NCBI RefSeq assembly: GCF_005116665.1
Contig: NZ_SWCJ01000004.1
Coordinates: 248,001-312,000, forward strand
Length of the DNA: 64,000 nucleotides
DNA from: Ferrimonas aestuarii
GTDB taxonomy: Bacteria; Pseudomonadota; Gammaproteobacteria; Enterobacterales; Shewanellaceae
Direction of reading: 5' to 3'
Below the pieces are notes generated by a model that saw only the letters and a list, made by a program, of their open reading frames with translations, searched no databases and had not been told where the DNA came from. The translations under genes were made by a program, and so were the position numbers. Positions within the stretch are counted from its first letter, which is position 1. Each line of letters opens with the position of its first letter. Below are positions 16,035-24,927 of the stretch, in pieces.

Positions 16035-17669
16035 TTACATATTTGGGTAGTTCGGGCCAGAGCCCCCTTCAGGAACCACCCAAGTAATATTCTGGCTAGG
16101 GTCTTTGATGTCACAGGTTTTACAGTGGATGCAATTCTGACTGTTGATCACCAGCTTATCTTCACCGGACTCATTCACCACCTCATACACCCCCGCAGGG
16201 CAGTAACGCTGAGCAGGCTCTTGGTATTTGGCCAGATTGACCTTCACTGGGATCTCTGTGTCCGCCAGCTTAAGGTGACAGGGCTGCGACTCTTCATGGA
16301 AGATGTTCGACAGATACACGGAGCTCAAACGATCAAAGCTGAGCTTGCCATCGGGCTTGGGATAATCGATGGGCTTAGCGTTAGCCGCCAGCTGCATGCC
16401 GTCATAGTCGGCAGTGGTATCATGCAGAGTAAACGGCAGTTTGCCGCCAAACCAGTTCTGATCCAAATAGTTGAATGCGCCGCCCATCAACGAACCAAAC
16501 TTGTGCATCGCTGGACCGAAGTTGCGAGCGTTGTGAAGCTCCTGATATAACCACGAGCTATTGAAGGCCTCCGCATACTGGCTTAGATCATCACCGCCTT
16601 GGTGGTCGTCAGTGAGTACCTTAGCCACCACTTCGGCGGCGATCATGCCGGATTTCATCGCCGTATGGGTTCCCTTGATCTTGGCAAAGTTCAAGGTACC
16701 GGCATCGCAGCCCAACAGAATTCCTCCAGGAAAATGCTGCTTAGGCAGGGCATTCAAGCCACCCTTGGTGATGGCGCGAGCGCCATAGCTGGTGCGCTCA
16801 CCGCCGCTCAAGTATTGGGCGATCACGGGATGGGTTTTGTAACGCTGGAACTCTTCAAAGGGTGACAGATGCGGGTTGCTGTAGTTCAGGTCGATGATCA
16901 AGCCAACCCAGATCTCCTGATTCTCCGCATGGTAGAGGTAGCCACCACCGCTGCCTTCACCATCCAAAGGCCAGCCTGCGGTGTGCACCACTTTACCGGG
17001 CTGATGCTGCTCGGCGGGTACCTTCCAGATCTCTTTAAAACCAATGCCGTAGTGCTGAGGGTCGGCGTCTTTATCCAGGTTAAATTGAGCAATGGCCTGC
17101 TTACCCAGATGACCACGGCACCCTTCACTCAACAGAGTGTATTTGGCTCTAAGCTCCATGCCGGGCATGTAGCCCTCTTTCTCGTTGCCATCGGCATCCA
17201 CCCCCATATCACCGGTGATCACCCCTTTGACCACACCCTGATCCACAATCAGTTCGGCGGCAGCAAATCCAGGGTAGATCTCCACCCCAAGTCCTTCCGC
17301 CTGCTCAGCCAGCCAGCGGCAAAGGTTACCAATACTGGTGATGTAGTTGCCGTGGTTGTGCATGGTTTTAGGTACGATGGCATTGGAGAGTTTGCGGCTG
17401 GAGTCGGCGTTAAGTAGATAGATGTCGTCACCGGTCACTTCGGTGGTCAGCGGTGCCCCTTGGCTTTTCCACTCCGGCAATAGCTCATCCAGAGCCCTTG
17501 GTTCAAACACCGCGCCAGAGAGAATATGGGCACCCACTTCGGCACCTTTCTCAACCACACACACATTTAGCTCAGGGTTTAACTGCTTCAAACGAATGGC
17601 ACTGGATAATCCTGACGGGCCGGCCCCCACCACCAACACGTCAAATTCCATTGACTCACGTTCCATCAT
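16035..17669 (-). CDS. etfD: Electron-transfer flavoprotein:ubiquinone oxidoreductase
   Basis: Passes electrons from fatty-acid and amino-acid dehydrogenases, via ETF, to the quinone pool. The 544-residue protein starts with the FAD-binding motif DVLVVGAGPSGLSSAIRL. Near the C-terminus it has the [4Fe-4S] ligands in RYCPAGVYEV and NCIHCKTCDIKDP followed by ITWVVPEGGSGP, all diagnostic of ETF-QO. The start at 17669 has AAGGAAG just upstream. etfAB are not in this window. A PsrA-like operator lies 58 bp upstream, in line with control by fatty acids. Confidence 0.96.
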   Translation of the reverse strand: MMERESMEFDVLVVGAGPSGLSSAIRLKQLNPELNVCVVEKGAEVGAHILSGAVFEPRALDELLPEWKSQGAPLTTEVTGDDIYLLNADSSRKLSNAIVPKTMHNHGNYITSIGNLCRWLAEQAEGLGVEIYPGFAAAELIVDQGVVKGVITGDMGVDADGNEKEGYMPGMELRAKYTLLSEGCRGHLGKQAIAQFNLDKDADPQHYGIGFKEIWKVPAEQHQPGKVVHTAGWPLDGEGSGGGYLYHAENQEIWVGLIIDLNYSNPHLSPFEEFQRYKTHPVIAQYLSGGERTSYGARAITKGGLNALPKQHFPGGILLGCDAGTLNFAKIKGTHTAMKSGMIAAEVVAKVLTDDHQGGDDLSQYAEAFNSSWLYQELHNARNFGPAMHKFGSLMGGAFNYLDQNWFGGKLPFTLHDTTADYDGMQLAANAKPIDYPKPDGKLSFDRLSSVYLSNIFHEESQPCHLKLADTEIPVKVNLAKYQEPAQRYCPAGVYEVVNESGEDKLVINSQNCIHCKTCDIKDPSQNITWVVPEGGSGPNYPNM

Positions 17670-17726
17670 GGTCTTCCTTTATATTTGTTGTCCTTATGGG
17701 GCTAGCTTACTCCAATCCGCCAAGAA

Positions 17727-17742
17727 TTAAACGCTTGTTTGA
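17727..17742. promoter_or_regulatory. PsrA-like operator upstream of etfD
   Basis: TTAAACGCTTGTTTGA contains AAAC-N4-GTTT, the core of the operator recognised by PsrA, the fatty-acid-responsive repressor of beta-oxidation genes in Pseudomonas and Shewanella. It lies 58-73 bp before the etfD start. The consensus is quoted from memory. Confidence 0.45.
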
Positions 17743-17879
17743 CCAAAAAAGGGCCAATCACTGGTGTTACCAGTTGTCGAAAAAGTCAGCGATTATGACA
17801 CCAATCAAGCCATAAAGGTGCCAGAGTGTGATCCAACCACATTGTGACAATCCCGCAGGTTGAATTAGACTTAAGTGAC

Positions 17880-17992
17880 TGTGAACCGAGCCTGGGCTGC
17901 CTAAGTGAAGATATGGCACTCAGGCCGTGGCATTGTGCCACCAGGGTTGCGTAGAGAAATCTCGCTTCCTCCCGAACTTGGAAAGGTAACAG
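17880..17992 (+). ncRNA. Molybdenum-cofactor (Moco) RNA leader of moaA
   Basis: The 110-nt leader of moaA fits the Moco RNA class known before moaABCDE operons. A long-range stem GCCTG/CAGGC (17890-17894 with 17921-17925), a perfect hairpin GTGGCA/TGCCAC (17927-17932 with 17936-17941), a small GAG/CTC stem (17954-17963) and the conserved-looking 3' block TCCCGAACTTGGAAAGGTAA are seen. The last overlaps the moaA ribosome site, so cofactor binding would block translation. The class is thought to sense Moco or its tungsten analogue. Identification is by position and remembered motif, not by a covariance search. Confidence 0.75.
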
Positions 17993-18973
17993 ATGACCAA
18001 TTTACAAGACCGCTATGGTCGCAGATTTGAGTATCTGCGCCTCTCTATCACTGACGTATGTAACTTCAAGTGTCAGTACTGCCTGCCCGACGGCTATCTG
18101 GGCGATAAACATCAGCACTTTCTGAGCGTGGATGAACTCCGCCGCGTTATGCATGCCTTTGCAGCGCTTGGCACCAGTAAAATTCGCCTTACCGGTGGTG
18201 AACCTTCAGTACGCAAAGAGTTTGAACAGCTGATCGAGATCGCCGCCAATACGCCGGGCATCAGCACGGTCGCCACCACCACCAATGGTTATCGCCTCGC
18301 CGCCAACGCCCACAAATGGCGTCAGCTCGGCTTATCGCAGATCAATGTCTCCCTAGACAGCCTCGACCCAGAGCTGTTCCGCCGTATCACCGGCAATGGC
18401 CGTCACCAAAAGGTGCTCGATGGCATCGAAGCGGCACTGGACGCCGAATACCGTAAGGTCAAAATCAATGTGGTGCTGATGAAGGATCTTAACCATCAGC
18501 AATTGCCTGCTTTCCTCGAGTATGTTCGCCAGCGCCCTGTAGACATCCGCTTTATTGAGTTGATGCAAACCGGCCTAGGCAAAGACTATTTCGATGCTCA
18601 CCACATCTCTGGCGAGTCGATCAAACAGCAACTGGTGGCCCTAGGCTGGCAGGTACAGCCTCGAGGCCCACAAGATGGCCCTGCATTGATGCTACGTCAC
18701 CCAGACTACGCCGGTGGCATTGGTCTTATCATGCCTTACAGCAAAGATTTCTGTGCCAGCTGCAATCGCCTGCGGGTTTCCGCTTTAGGCAAACTGCATC
18801 TGTGTTTGTTTACCGAATGTGGTGTCGAACTTCGAGACCTTCTCGGTAACGACCAACACCAAGAGATGCTGCAACAACGACTGCTGGCCCAACTTCAACA
18901 AAAAGACGCAACCCATCAGCTGCACCAAGGTCTTACTGGGGTTACCCAGCACCTGGCCTCGATTGGTGGCTAG
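17993..18973 (+). CDS. moaA: GTP 3',8-cyclase MoaA
   Basis: Radical SAM enzyme for the first step of molybdopterin synthesis, converting GTP to 3',8-cyclo-GTP. The 326-residue protein carries the N-terminal cluster Cys23, Cys27, Cys30 (CNFKCQYC), the second C-terminal cluster (CASCNRLR...LHLC) and the essential C-terminal Gly-Gly. AAGG lies 6 bp before the ATG inside the Moco RNA leader. First gene of moaABCDE-modABC, which reads on with small gaps to 22.99 kb. Confidence 0.97.
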   Translation: MTNLQDRYGRRFEYLRLSITDVCNFKCQYCLPDGYLGDKHQHFLSVDELRRVMHAFAALGTSKIRLTGGEPSVRKEFEQLIEIAANTPGISTVATTTNGYRLAANAHKWRQLGLSQINVSLDSLDPELFRRITGNGRHQKVLDGIEAALDAEYRKVKINVVLMKDLNHQQLPAFLEYVRQRPVDIRFIELMQTGLGKDYFDAHHISGESIKQQLVALGWQVQPRGPQDGPALMLRHPDYAGGIGLIMPYSKDFCASCNRLRVSALGKLHLCLFTECGVELRDLLGNDQHQEMLQQRLLAQLQQKDATHQLHQGLTGVTQHLASIGG

Positions 18974-19043
18974 CTGATCCAGCGCAATAAACCGTATTCA
19001 AAGCCGAATATACTAGTCGCTTAAACACACGAAGAGACAGATT

Positions 19044-19568
19044 ATGGGACACCTATCACAAGCGAAATTTGTACCCCTGAATATTGCGGTACTGACGCTG
19101 TCCGACACTCGTACTTTCGACAACGATAAGTCCGGCCAATTTCTGGAAGACTCATTGTTGGCCGCCGGTCACACGCTGGCCGACCGCCGCATCATTAAAG
19201 ACGACAAGTACCAAATCCGTGCTGTGCTGTCCGAATGGATTGCCAGCGACAAGGTGCAGGTGATCATCACCACCGGTGGCACCGGCTTTACCGACCGCGA
19301 CTCCACACCGGAGTCGGTCGCCCCACTGTTTGATAAACACATTGAAGGCTTTGGCGAGCTGTTCCGTCACATCACCTATACCGAGCTGGGCACCAGCACG
19401 GTACAATCTCGTGCCATTGGCGGCATGGCCAACAAAACGGCCATCTTCTGTCTTCCTGGCTCCACCGGTGCCTGTCGCACTGGCTGGAATAAGATTTTGG
19501 TGGAGCAGCTGGATAGCACCCACACTCCATGCAACTTCGTCACTCATTTAAAACCGGTTGAGGCATAA
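19044..19568 (+). CDS. moaB: Molybdopterin biosynthesis protein MoaB
   Basis: A 174-residue MoCF-fold protein that adenylylates molybdopterin before metal insertion, or fills in for MogA. Visible family motifs are [20 protein letters not shown] and [14 protein letters not shown]. Follows moaA after 70 bp and precedes moaC by 2 bp. A separate mogA is not in the window. Confidence 0.94.
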   Translation: MGHLSQAKFVPLNIAVLTLSDTRTFDNDKSGQFLEDSLLAAGHTLADRRIIKDDKYQIRAVLSEWIASDKVQVIITTGGTGFTDRDSTPESVAPLFDKHIEGFGELFRHITYTELGTSTVQSRAIGGMANKTAIFCLPGSTGACRTGWNKILVEQLDSTHTPCNFVTHLKPVEA

Positions 19569-19570
19569 TC

Positions 19571-20053
19571 ATGAGCGAATTTACTCATATCAACCCTAAG
19601 GGCGAAGCCCACATGGTGGATGTTACCGAGAAACAAACCACCGAACGTGAAGCTCGCGCAGAAGCCATCGTTAAGATGGCCCCAGACACTCTGGCCATGA
19701 TCATGGAAGGCCGTCACCATAAAGGTGACGTATTCGCCACCGCTCGTGTTGCGGGCATCATGGCCGCCAAGAAAACCTCAGATCTGATCCCTTTGTGTCA
19801 TCCATTGCTGCTGACCAAAGTTGAGTTAGAACTGACCCCTGAACCCGAGTTGCAGCAGGTTCGCATCCGCAGCCTCTGCAAACTGGCCGGACAAACCGGT
19901 GTAGAAATGGAAGCACTCACCGCCGCATCTGTGGCCGCGCTCACCATTTACGATATGTGTAAAGCGGTACAGAAGGATATGATCATCGAGGGTGTTAAGC
20001 TGCTCGAGAAGCGTGGCGGAAAGTCTGGCCACTTTAAAATTGACGAGGAATAA
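19571..20053 (+). CDS. moaC: Cyclic pyranopterin monophosphate synthase MoaC
   Basis: Rearranges 3',8-cyclo-GTP into cyclic pyranopterin monophosphate with MoaA. The 160 residues include MVDVTEK, the catalytic region [12 protein letters not shown] and [17 protein letters not shown] with DMCKA, the standard MoaC signature. Full length for the family. Tightly packed between moaB (2 bp) and moaD (1 bp). Confidence 0.97.
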   Translation: MSEFTHINPKGEAHMVDVTEKQTTEREARAEAIVKMAPDTLAMIMEGRHHKGDVFATARVAGIMAAKKTSDLIPLCHPLLLTKVELELTPEPELQQVRIRSLCKLAGQTGVEMEALTAASVAALTIYDMCKAVQKDMIIEGVKLLEKRGGKSGHFKIDEE

Positions 20054-20054
20054 C

Positions 20055-20303
20055 ATGATTAAGGTTCTGTTTTTCGCCCAAGTGCGTGAAATTATCGGCG
20101 TTGACCACATTGAGCTGGAGTACCAGCACTCAATGACCACCAACAGCCTGCGCACTTTCCTAGCCAGTCAGGGTGACAAATGGGAACAGGCTCTGGGTTC
20201 TGACAACCTACTGGTTGCGGTCAACCAAACCCTGAGCCAATGGCAAGTTGAACTGGAAGATGGCGACGAAGTGGCCTTCTTCCCACCGGTTACCGGAGGC
20301 TAA
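20055..20303 (+). CDS. moaD: Molybdopterin synthase small subunit MoaD
   Basis: An 82-residue ubiquitin-like sulfur carrier. The C-terminus ends FFPPVTGG: the Gly-Gly tail is adenylylated by MoeB, thiocarboxylated, and delivers sulfur to the pterin. The start is the ATG at 20055, one base after the moaC stop; the longer open frame starting at 19992 overlaps moaC and is not real. Pairs with MoaE, 2 bp downstream. Confidence 0.96.
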   Translation: MIKVLFFAQVREIIGVDHIELEYQHSMTTNSLRTFLASQGDKWEQALGSDNLLVAVNQTLSQWQVELEDGDEVAFFPPVTGG

Positions 20304-20305
20304 CC

Positions 20306-20758
20306 ATGAATCGGGTACAGACCCAAGATTTTAGCGTTGCTGAGGAGTACGCCAAACTAGCGGACAACCCAGGCTGTGGCGCTGTCGTGACCTTTGTCGG
20401 CAAAGTCCGTGACTTTGGCGACAACCAAGGCGTGACCCAGATGGAACTCGAGCACTACCCAGGCATGACCGAAGCGGTACTCGAGCAGATTGAAGCGGAA
20501 GCTCGCCAGCGCTGGCCACTGGATGAGGTGATCATCATCCACCGCGTGGGTTCACTGGCGCTGACGGATCAGATCGTATTTATCGGGGTGTCCAGTGCAC
20601 ACCGAAAGGCTGCCTTTGCGGCCTGTGAATACCTGATCGACTTCTTGAAGACTCGTGCCCCATTCTGGAAAAAAGAACAAACCCAGGCGGAAGCGCACTG
20701 GGTTGATGCCAAAGACTCAGATGAACAAGCCGCTGCCATGTGGCTTGAGGACAAGTAA
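20306..20758 (+). CDS. moaE: Molybdopterin synthase large subunit MoaE
   Basis: Catalytic partner of MoaD, inserting the dithiolene sulfurs. The 150 residues contain GAVVTFVGKVRDF, LEHYPGMTEAVLEQI, HRVGSLALTDQIV and the active-site region APFWKKEQT with the conserved lysines. Full length. Followed after 3 bp by modA, so moa and mod genes probably form one transcript. Confidence 0.96.
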   Translation: MNRVQTQDFSVAEEYAKLADNPGCGAVVTFVGKVRDFGDNQGVTQMELEHYPGMTEAVLEQIEAEARQRWPLDEVIIIHRVGSLALTDQIVFIGVSSAHRKAAFAACEYLIDFLKTRAPFWKKEQTQAEAHWVDAKDSDEQAAAMWLEDK

Positions 20759-20761
20759 ACA

Positions 20762-21484
20762 ATGTTACGTCGCCTCGCAACTCTCCTACTGCTACTTCCT
20801 TTGTTTGCCCAAGGGGCAGAATTGAGAGTAGCGGTGGCGTCCAACTTTGCTCACACCCTAGAGCAGATCGTAACCGCCTATGAATCGGATACCGGCCACC
20901 GCGTCCGCGTCTCCACCGGCTCCACTGGGGCCCTGTACACTCAAATACAGCATGGAGCGCCCTACGATCTGTTTTTCGCCGCCGACGTCGAGCGCCCTAA
21001 GCTATTAGAGCAAAACGATAAGATTGTCGCTGGCAGCCGCACCACCTACGCCATTGGCCAGCTGGCTCTGTGGCAACGTCAGGGCAAGCCAAGCTCAGAA
21101 AGCCTCATACATTGGCAAAATAAACTGGCCATCGCCAACCCGCGCATCGCGCCCTATGGTTATGCCGCCGATCAAGTGCTCACCGCGCTGAAGATTAAAC
21201 AGCAATTCCACGGCCGACTCGTTACCGGCGCCAACATTCTGCAGGCCTATCAGTATGTAGACAGTGGCAACGTTGACGCAGGTCTGGTGGCATTGTCGCA
21301 ACTCAAAGCCGCCAACATTCCTGCTGAGCAGTACTGGTTGGTGCCACACAAACTCTATCACCCACTGGAACAACAGGCGGTAGTGCTAAAGCGCAGCAGC
21401 CATCCTAAGCTGGCGCAAGAGTTTCTGGACTACATCGAACAGCAGCAGCAGTTGCTGTCCAGTGCGGGCTATCAAACTCAATGA
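20762..21484 (+). CDS. modA: Molybdate-binding periplasmic protein ModA
   Basis: Substrate-binding protein of the molybdate ABC importer. A Sec signal occupies residues 1-19 (MLRRLATLLLLLPLFAQGA). The mature part has VAVASNFAHTLEQI, STGSTGALYTQI and PYDLFFAADVERP, the oxyanion-binding motifs of ModA. 240 residues, normal length. The stop overlaps the modB ATG by 4 bp. Confidence 0.95.
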   Translation: MLRRLATLLLLLPLFAQGAELRVAVASNFAHTLEQIVTAYESDTGHRVRVSTGSTGALYTQIQHGAPYDLFFAADVERPKLLEQNDKIVAGSRTTYAIGQLALWQRQGKPSSESLIHWQNKLAIANPRIAPYGYAADQVLTALKIKQQFHGRLVTGANILQAYQYVDSGNVDAGLVALSQLKAANIPAEQYWLVPHKLYHPLEQQAVVLKRSSHPKLAQEFLDYIEQQQQLLSSAGYQTQ

Positions 21485-22170
21485 TGCTATCTGGCGACGA
21501 CATTGAAGCGCTGCTCGTTACTTTTAAGCTGGCAGCAATCACCACCATCGCACTGATTCTATTGTGCCCGCCTCTGGCATGGTGGTTGGCTCACAGCCGC
21601 TCTCGTATACGGCCAATGATTGAAGCCGTGGTGGCGCTGCCTCTGGTGCTGCCCCCCACCGTTTTGGGCTTCTACCTACTGCTGGTGTTTTCTCCACAAA
21701 ACGCCATTGGTGCCGGTTTTGAATCGATTTTTGGCCACTCGCTGGCGTTCTCCTTCACCGGCTTAGTCATCGGCTCGATGATCTACTCCCTGCCTTTCGT
21801 GGTGCAGCCGCTACAGTCGGGCTTTGTCACCATGGGGACCGGTGAGATCGAGGCCGCCGCCACCTTAGGCATGAACCGCTGGCAGCGCTTTCACTACGTG
21901 GTCTTCCCTATGACCAAACGCAGTTTCATGCTGGCCGCCATGTTGGGCTTTGCCCACACTCTGGGGGAGTTTGGCGTAGTGCTGATGATTGGCGGTAACA
22001 TCCCTGGGGAAACTCAGGTGATCTCCATTGCTCTGTTTGAGCACGTGGAAGCACTGGCTTACGACCAAGCTCACGCCCTCGCAGGGGGCTTGTTGATCCT
22101 ATCGATGTCGTTACTGATCTTTATCTATGGCTTCCTGCAGCAGAATGAACGCCGCTGGGGGTACTGGTAG
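21481..22170 (+). CDS. modB: Molybdate ABC transporter permease ModB
   Basis: Inner-membrane channel subunit, 229 residues with about five transmembrane helices. The PLVLPPTVLGFYLLL segment is typical of ModB, and the coupling loop EIEAAATLGMNRWQRFHYVVFP (split about residues 121-142) contains the EAA motif that docks with ModC. Overlaps modA by 4 bp and abuts modC directly. Confidence 0.95.
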   Translation: MMLSGDDIEALLVTFKLAAITTIALILLCPPLAWWLAHSRSRIRPMIEAVVALPLVLPPTVLGFYLLLVFSPQNAIGAGFESIFGHSLAFSFTGLVIGSMIYSLPFVVQPLQSGFVTMGTGEIEAAATLGMNRWQRFHYVVFPMTKRSFMLAAMLGFAHTLGEFGVVLMIGGNIPGETQVISIALFEHVEALAYDQAHALAGGLLILSMSLLIFIYGFLQQNERRWGYW

Positions 22171-22992
22171 ATGATGGACCTGAAACTGGATCTTCACGGC
22201 AAACTGGGTCAATTCGAACTCACCGCCAAGTGCGACCTGCACATGCGGGGCATCACCGGTCTGTTTGGGCCAAGTGGAGCCGGAAAAACCTCGCTGCTGC
22301 GCGCCATCGCTGGACTTGATAATCAGCTCAAGGGGCGCATCGAGCTCGACGACGTAGTGCTGCAAGATACCGACGCGGGCATCATGATGCCCGCTGAACA
22401 GCGCCGTATCGGCATGGTATTCCAAGACAGCCGCCTGTTTCCCCACCTGACGGTACGGGGCAACTTAGAGATCGCCAAACGCTGGGCCAAAGATCGCCAT
22501 ATTCCGCTGCAAAAGGTGATTGAAGGCTGCGACATTCGCGACTTATTGGACAAACCGGCTCCATCCCTGTCTGCCGGTCAACGTCAGCGGGTGGCCATCG
22601 CTCGCGCCCTCATGGCTGCCCCCAAAATCCTGCTGCTGGATGAGCCATTGGCGGCACTGGATTTCAACAGCCGTCAGCACCTAATGAGCTTCCTGAACGA
22701 CAGCGCCACACCGTTTCCGATGATCTACATCAGCCACTCAGTGTCAGAAACGTTAAGCCTGTGTGACCCGCTGATTCTGATGAAACAGGGCGGCATCGAT
22801 GCCATTGGCCCCACCGCCGAGGTGGCTCATAAGCTGCCTAAACGTCGAGGCCATGCCCGAGTCACCAGTTATGACGCCGAAAACGGCCAACTGGTGCTGG
22901 AGCTGGATGAGCACGCCCCAGAATTAGAAGCAGGGCAAACCATCGGCCTTGTGACCGAGCCTCGTTGGCTAAAGAGTCAGAACGGCGGTTAA
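22171..22992 (+). CDS. modC: Molybdate ABC transporter ATPase ModC, short form
   Basis: ATP-binding subunit, 273 residues. Walker A GPSGAGKTSLLRA (about 35-47), signature LSAGQRQRVAIARAL and Walker B ILLLDEPLAALD are intact. E. coli ModC has about 352 residues with a C-terminal Mop/TOBE regulatory domain; here only about 50 residues follow the ATPase core, so that domain is mostly missing. The stop is followed 18 bp later by the convergent GFA-domain gene, so this is the end of the moa-mod operon. Confidence 0.94.
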   Translation: MMDLKLDLHGKLGQFELTAKCDLHMRGITGLFGPSGAGKTSLLRAIAGLDNQLKGRIELDDVVLQDTDAGIMMPAEQRRIGMVFQDSRLFPHLTVRGNLEIAKRWAKDRHIPLQKVIEGCDIRDLLDKPAPSLSAGQRQRVAIARALMAAPKILLLDEPLAALDFNSRQHLMSFLNDSATPFPMIYISHSVSETLSLCDPLILMKQGGIDAIGPTAEVAHKLPKRRGHARVTSYDAENGQLVLELDEHAPELEAGQTIGLVTEPRWLKSQNGG

Positions 22993-23010
22993 CTCAGAGC
23001 CGAAAACAGC

Positions 23011-23403
23011 TCAGTCGATGTGCTCAATCTGTTCAGGCAGCCTCACCCATGGGTGCTGTCTGGCTTCGTACACCGAAACCTGAGGTGCTGGAAAGTCACT
23101 GTCGGCAAATAATCCCACAGGCACCCCAATGACTCCAGGCAACGCCTGCAGTCGATAGCAAAGGGTGGTGGCACAGTTGGGACAAAACTCAAACCAGACG
23201 CCATTGCCTGAGTCCGCCTGACGACAATAGGATTTCACGTCTCCTTCCACTCGAATCTGTGCTTCTTCGAAGCGAGCTTGGGTCGCAAATACGTTGCCGG
23301 TTCGTTTTTGACAGGCACTGCAGTGACAGATGGAGATTCGGCTAGGCTCTCCCTCGGCAAACAGAGTCACTTGACCACAGCTGCAACTGGCTTTCCTTAT
23401 CAT
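23011..23403 (-). CDS. GFA-domain (CENP-V/glutathione-dependent formaldehyde-activating-like) protein
   Basis: A 130-residue zinc-binding protein. The pattern CSCG (about 7-10), CHCSACQKRTG (26-36) and FCPNCATTL is that of the GFA/CENP-V fold, which binds one or two zinc ions. Some members bind S-hydroxymethylglutathione; most have no proven activity, so function is open. The start at 23403 is preferred because AAAGGA lies 7 bp upstream; starts at 23409 or 23457 are less likely. Convergent with modC, divergent from the pseudouridine synthase gene. Confidence 0.85.
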   Translation of the reverse strand: MIRKASCSCGQVTLFAEGEPSRISICHCSACQKRTGNVFATQARFEEAQIRVEGDVKSYCRQADSGNGVWFEFCPNCATTLCYRLQALPGVIGVPVGLFADSDFPAPQVSVYEARQHPWVRLPEQIEHID

Positions 23404-23455
23404 GATCATATCCTTTGTCTGGTAAACTGATGGACGACTAACTAAAGAGTGCACC

Positions 23456-24127
23456 ATGATCCCCGTTCTATTTCAATCCAGCGACTTTGTCGTCATTAAT
23501 AAGCCCGCCGGCATCCACTTTCACAGCCAAAATGGCCAGCCAGGGTTAGTGGTTCAGCTTGAGCAGCAGCTAAGCTGCAAACTCTATCCAGTACATCGCC
23601 TCGACAGTGTCACCTCTGGCGTGTTGGTACTGGCACTTAGCTCTGAAGTCGCCGCCGCTCTAACCGAGCGTTTTAGCCAACACCAGATGGAAAAACGCTA
23701 TCTGGCGATCAGCGACAGCAAACCAAAAAAGAAACAGGGCAGTGTTAAAGGCCACATCGTCAAGGCTCGCCGCGGTGCCTGGAAACTTGCCCGAGAGGGG
23801 CAAGGCAACCCCGCCCACACTCAGTTTGTTAGTCACGGGCTAGGGGAAGGCCGACGACTGTTCCTACTGCGCCCACTCAGTGGCAAAACCCATCAGATTC
23901 GAGTCACACTGAAAAGCCTCGGCAGCCCAATTTTAGGCGACGACCTCTATGGCGGCACCGAAGCGGATCGAACTTACCTGCATGCCTTATCCTTGAGCTT
24001 TGAGCTAGGCGGCAAGAGTTATCAATTTGAGGCTCCGATGGAGCAAGGCTACGCCTATCAAGACCAAGCTCTGTTGGCGCAAGTCGCCCTGTGGCGAGAT
24101 AGTTCTCCCAGCTGGCCTAAGAAGTAA
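23456..24127 (+). CDS. RluA-family pseudouridine synthase
   Basis: A 223-residue enzyme with the RluA catalytic motif HRLDSVTSGVLVLA (catalytic Asp in HRLD), the N-terminal DFVVINKPAGIHFH and the C-terminal LSGKTHQIRVTLKSLG and ILGDDLYGG. There is no S4 domain, so it resembles the short RluA/TruC-like group (TIGR01621-like). The RNA target is unknown. Convergent with moeB across a small terminator. Confidence 0.88.
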   Translation: MIPVLFQSSDFVVINKPAGIHFHSQNGQPGLVVQLEQQLSCKLYPVHRLDSVTSGVLVLALSSEVAAALTERFSQHQMEKRYLAISDSKPKKKQGSVKGHIVKARRGAWKLAREGQGNPAHTQFVSHGLGEGRRLFLLRPLSGKTHQIRVTLKSLGSPILGDDLYGGTEADRTYLHALSLSFELGGKSYQFEAPMEQGYAYQDQALLAQVALWRDSSPSWPKK

Positions 24128-24128
24128 A

Positions 24129-24151
24129 AACAGCGCCGTAGTAGCGCTGTT
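24129..24151 (-). terminator. Terminator between the pseudouridine synthase and moeB genes
   Basis: Stem AACAGCGC/GCGCTGTT with a seven-base loop. A plus-strand A-run precedes it, giving TTTTTAC after the stem on the minus strand, so it chiefly ends moeBA transcription. Confidence 0.75.
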
Positions 24152-24168
24152 GTATCTCATCTGTCGAT

Positions 24169-24927
24169 TTAACTGCCGCAGACCGGGCAACCGGGCATCT
24201 TTGGCACCTTCATCTCACGAAACTCCATGGTCATGGCATCCACCATCAACATGCGTCCGTGTAACGGTTTACCCATACCGGAGATCTGCTTGATCGCTTC
24301 CGTTGCCTGAATACTGGAGATCATTCCCACAACGGGGGAGAGAATACCGCTCTCGGAGCAGGTCAGTTGCTGGTTACCAAACATGGCCGAGAAACACTGA
24401 TAGCAAGGCTCATCGTCACCGTAATTCAGCACAGTCACTAGACCTTCCATGCGGATGGCCGCGCCAGACACCAGAGGCACCTTAGCAGCAAAGCAGCCAC
24501 GATTGAGCTGATTTCGGGTATCTAGGTTGTCGGTGCAATCAATCACTATGGTGTGAGCCGCAATCTGCGCTGCCAGCTCATCATCGTCCAAACGACGGGT
24601 CAAGGTTTCTACCTCGACCAAGCCGTTTAGCTCGGCGATTGCTGCCTTGGCAGACTCGGCTTTGTTCATGCCCACCCGAGCGTCAACGTGCAGAATTTGG
24701 CGCTGCAGGTTGTGGGTCTCAACGTGGTCGAAATCCACCAGCGTCAGCTTGCCGATGCCCGCTGCCGCCAGATACTGAGCCACGCCACAGCCCAAACCAC
24801 CGACGCCGATCACCAAGGCACGAGCCTGTTTCAGGGCTTCCTGACCATCCAGATCAAACGCCGGAATCACAATCTGGCGGTTGTATCTCATGATCTCCTG
24901 ATCGCTGAGAATCTCCTCCATCACCAA
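24169..24927 (-). CDS. moeB: Molybdopterin-synthase adenylyltransferase MoeB
   Basis: Activates the C-terminal glycine of MoaD by adenylylation (E1-like). The 252 residues contain the nucleotide-binding motif VIGVGGLGCGVAQYLAAAG, then LVDFDHVETHNLQRQ, and the zinc cysteines in CYQC and the C-terminal CPVCGS. Downstream of moeA with a 7-bp overlap, so the two are co-translated. Confidence 0.96.
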   Translation of the reverse strand: MVMEEILSDQEIMRYNRQIVIPAFDLDGQEALKQARALVIGVGGLGCGVAQYLAAAGIGKLTLVDFDHVETHNLQRQILHVDARVGMNKAESAKAAIAELNGLVEVETLTRRLDDDELAAQIAAHTIVIDCTDNLDTRNQLNRGCFAAKVPLVSGAAIRMEGLVTVLNYGDDEPCYQCFSAMFGNQQLTCSESGILSPVVGMISSIQATEAIKQISGMGKPLHGRMLMVDAMTMEFREMKVPKMPGCPVCGS

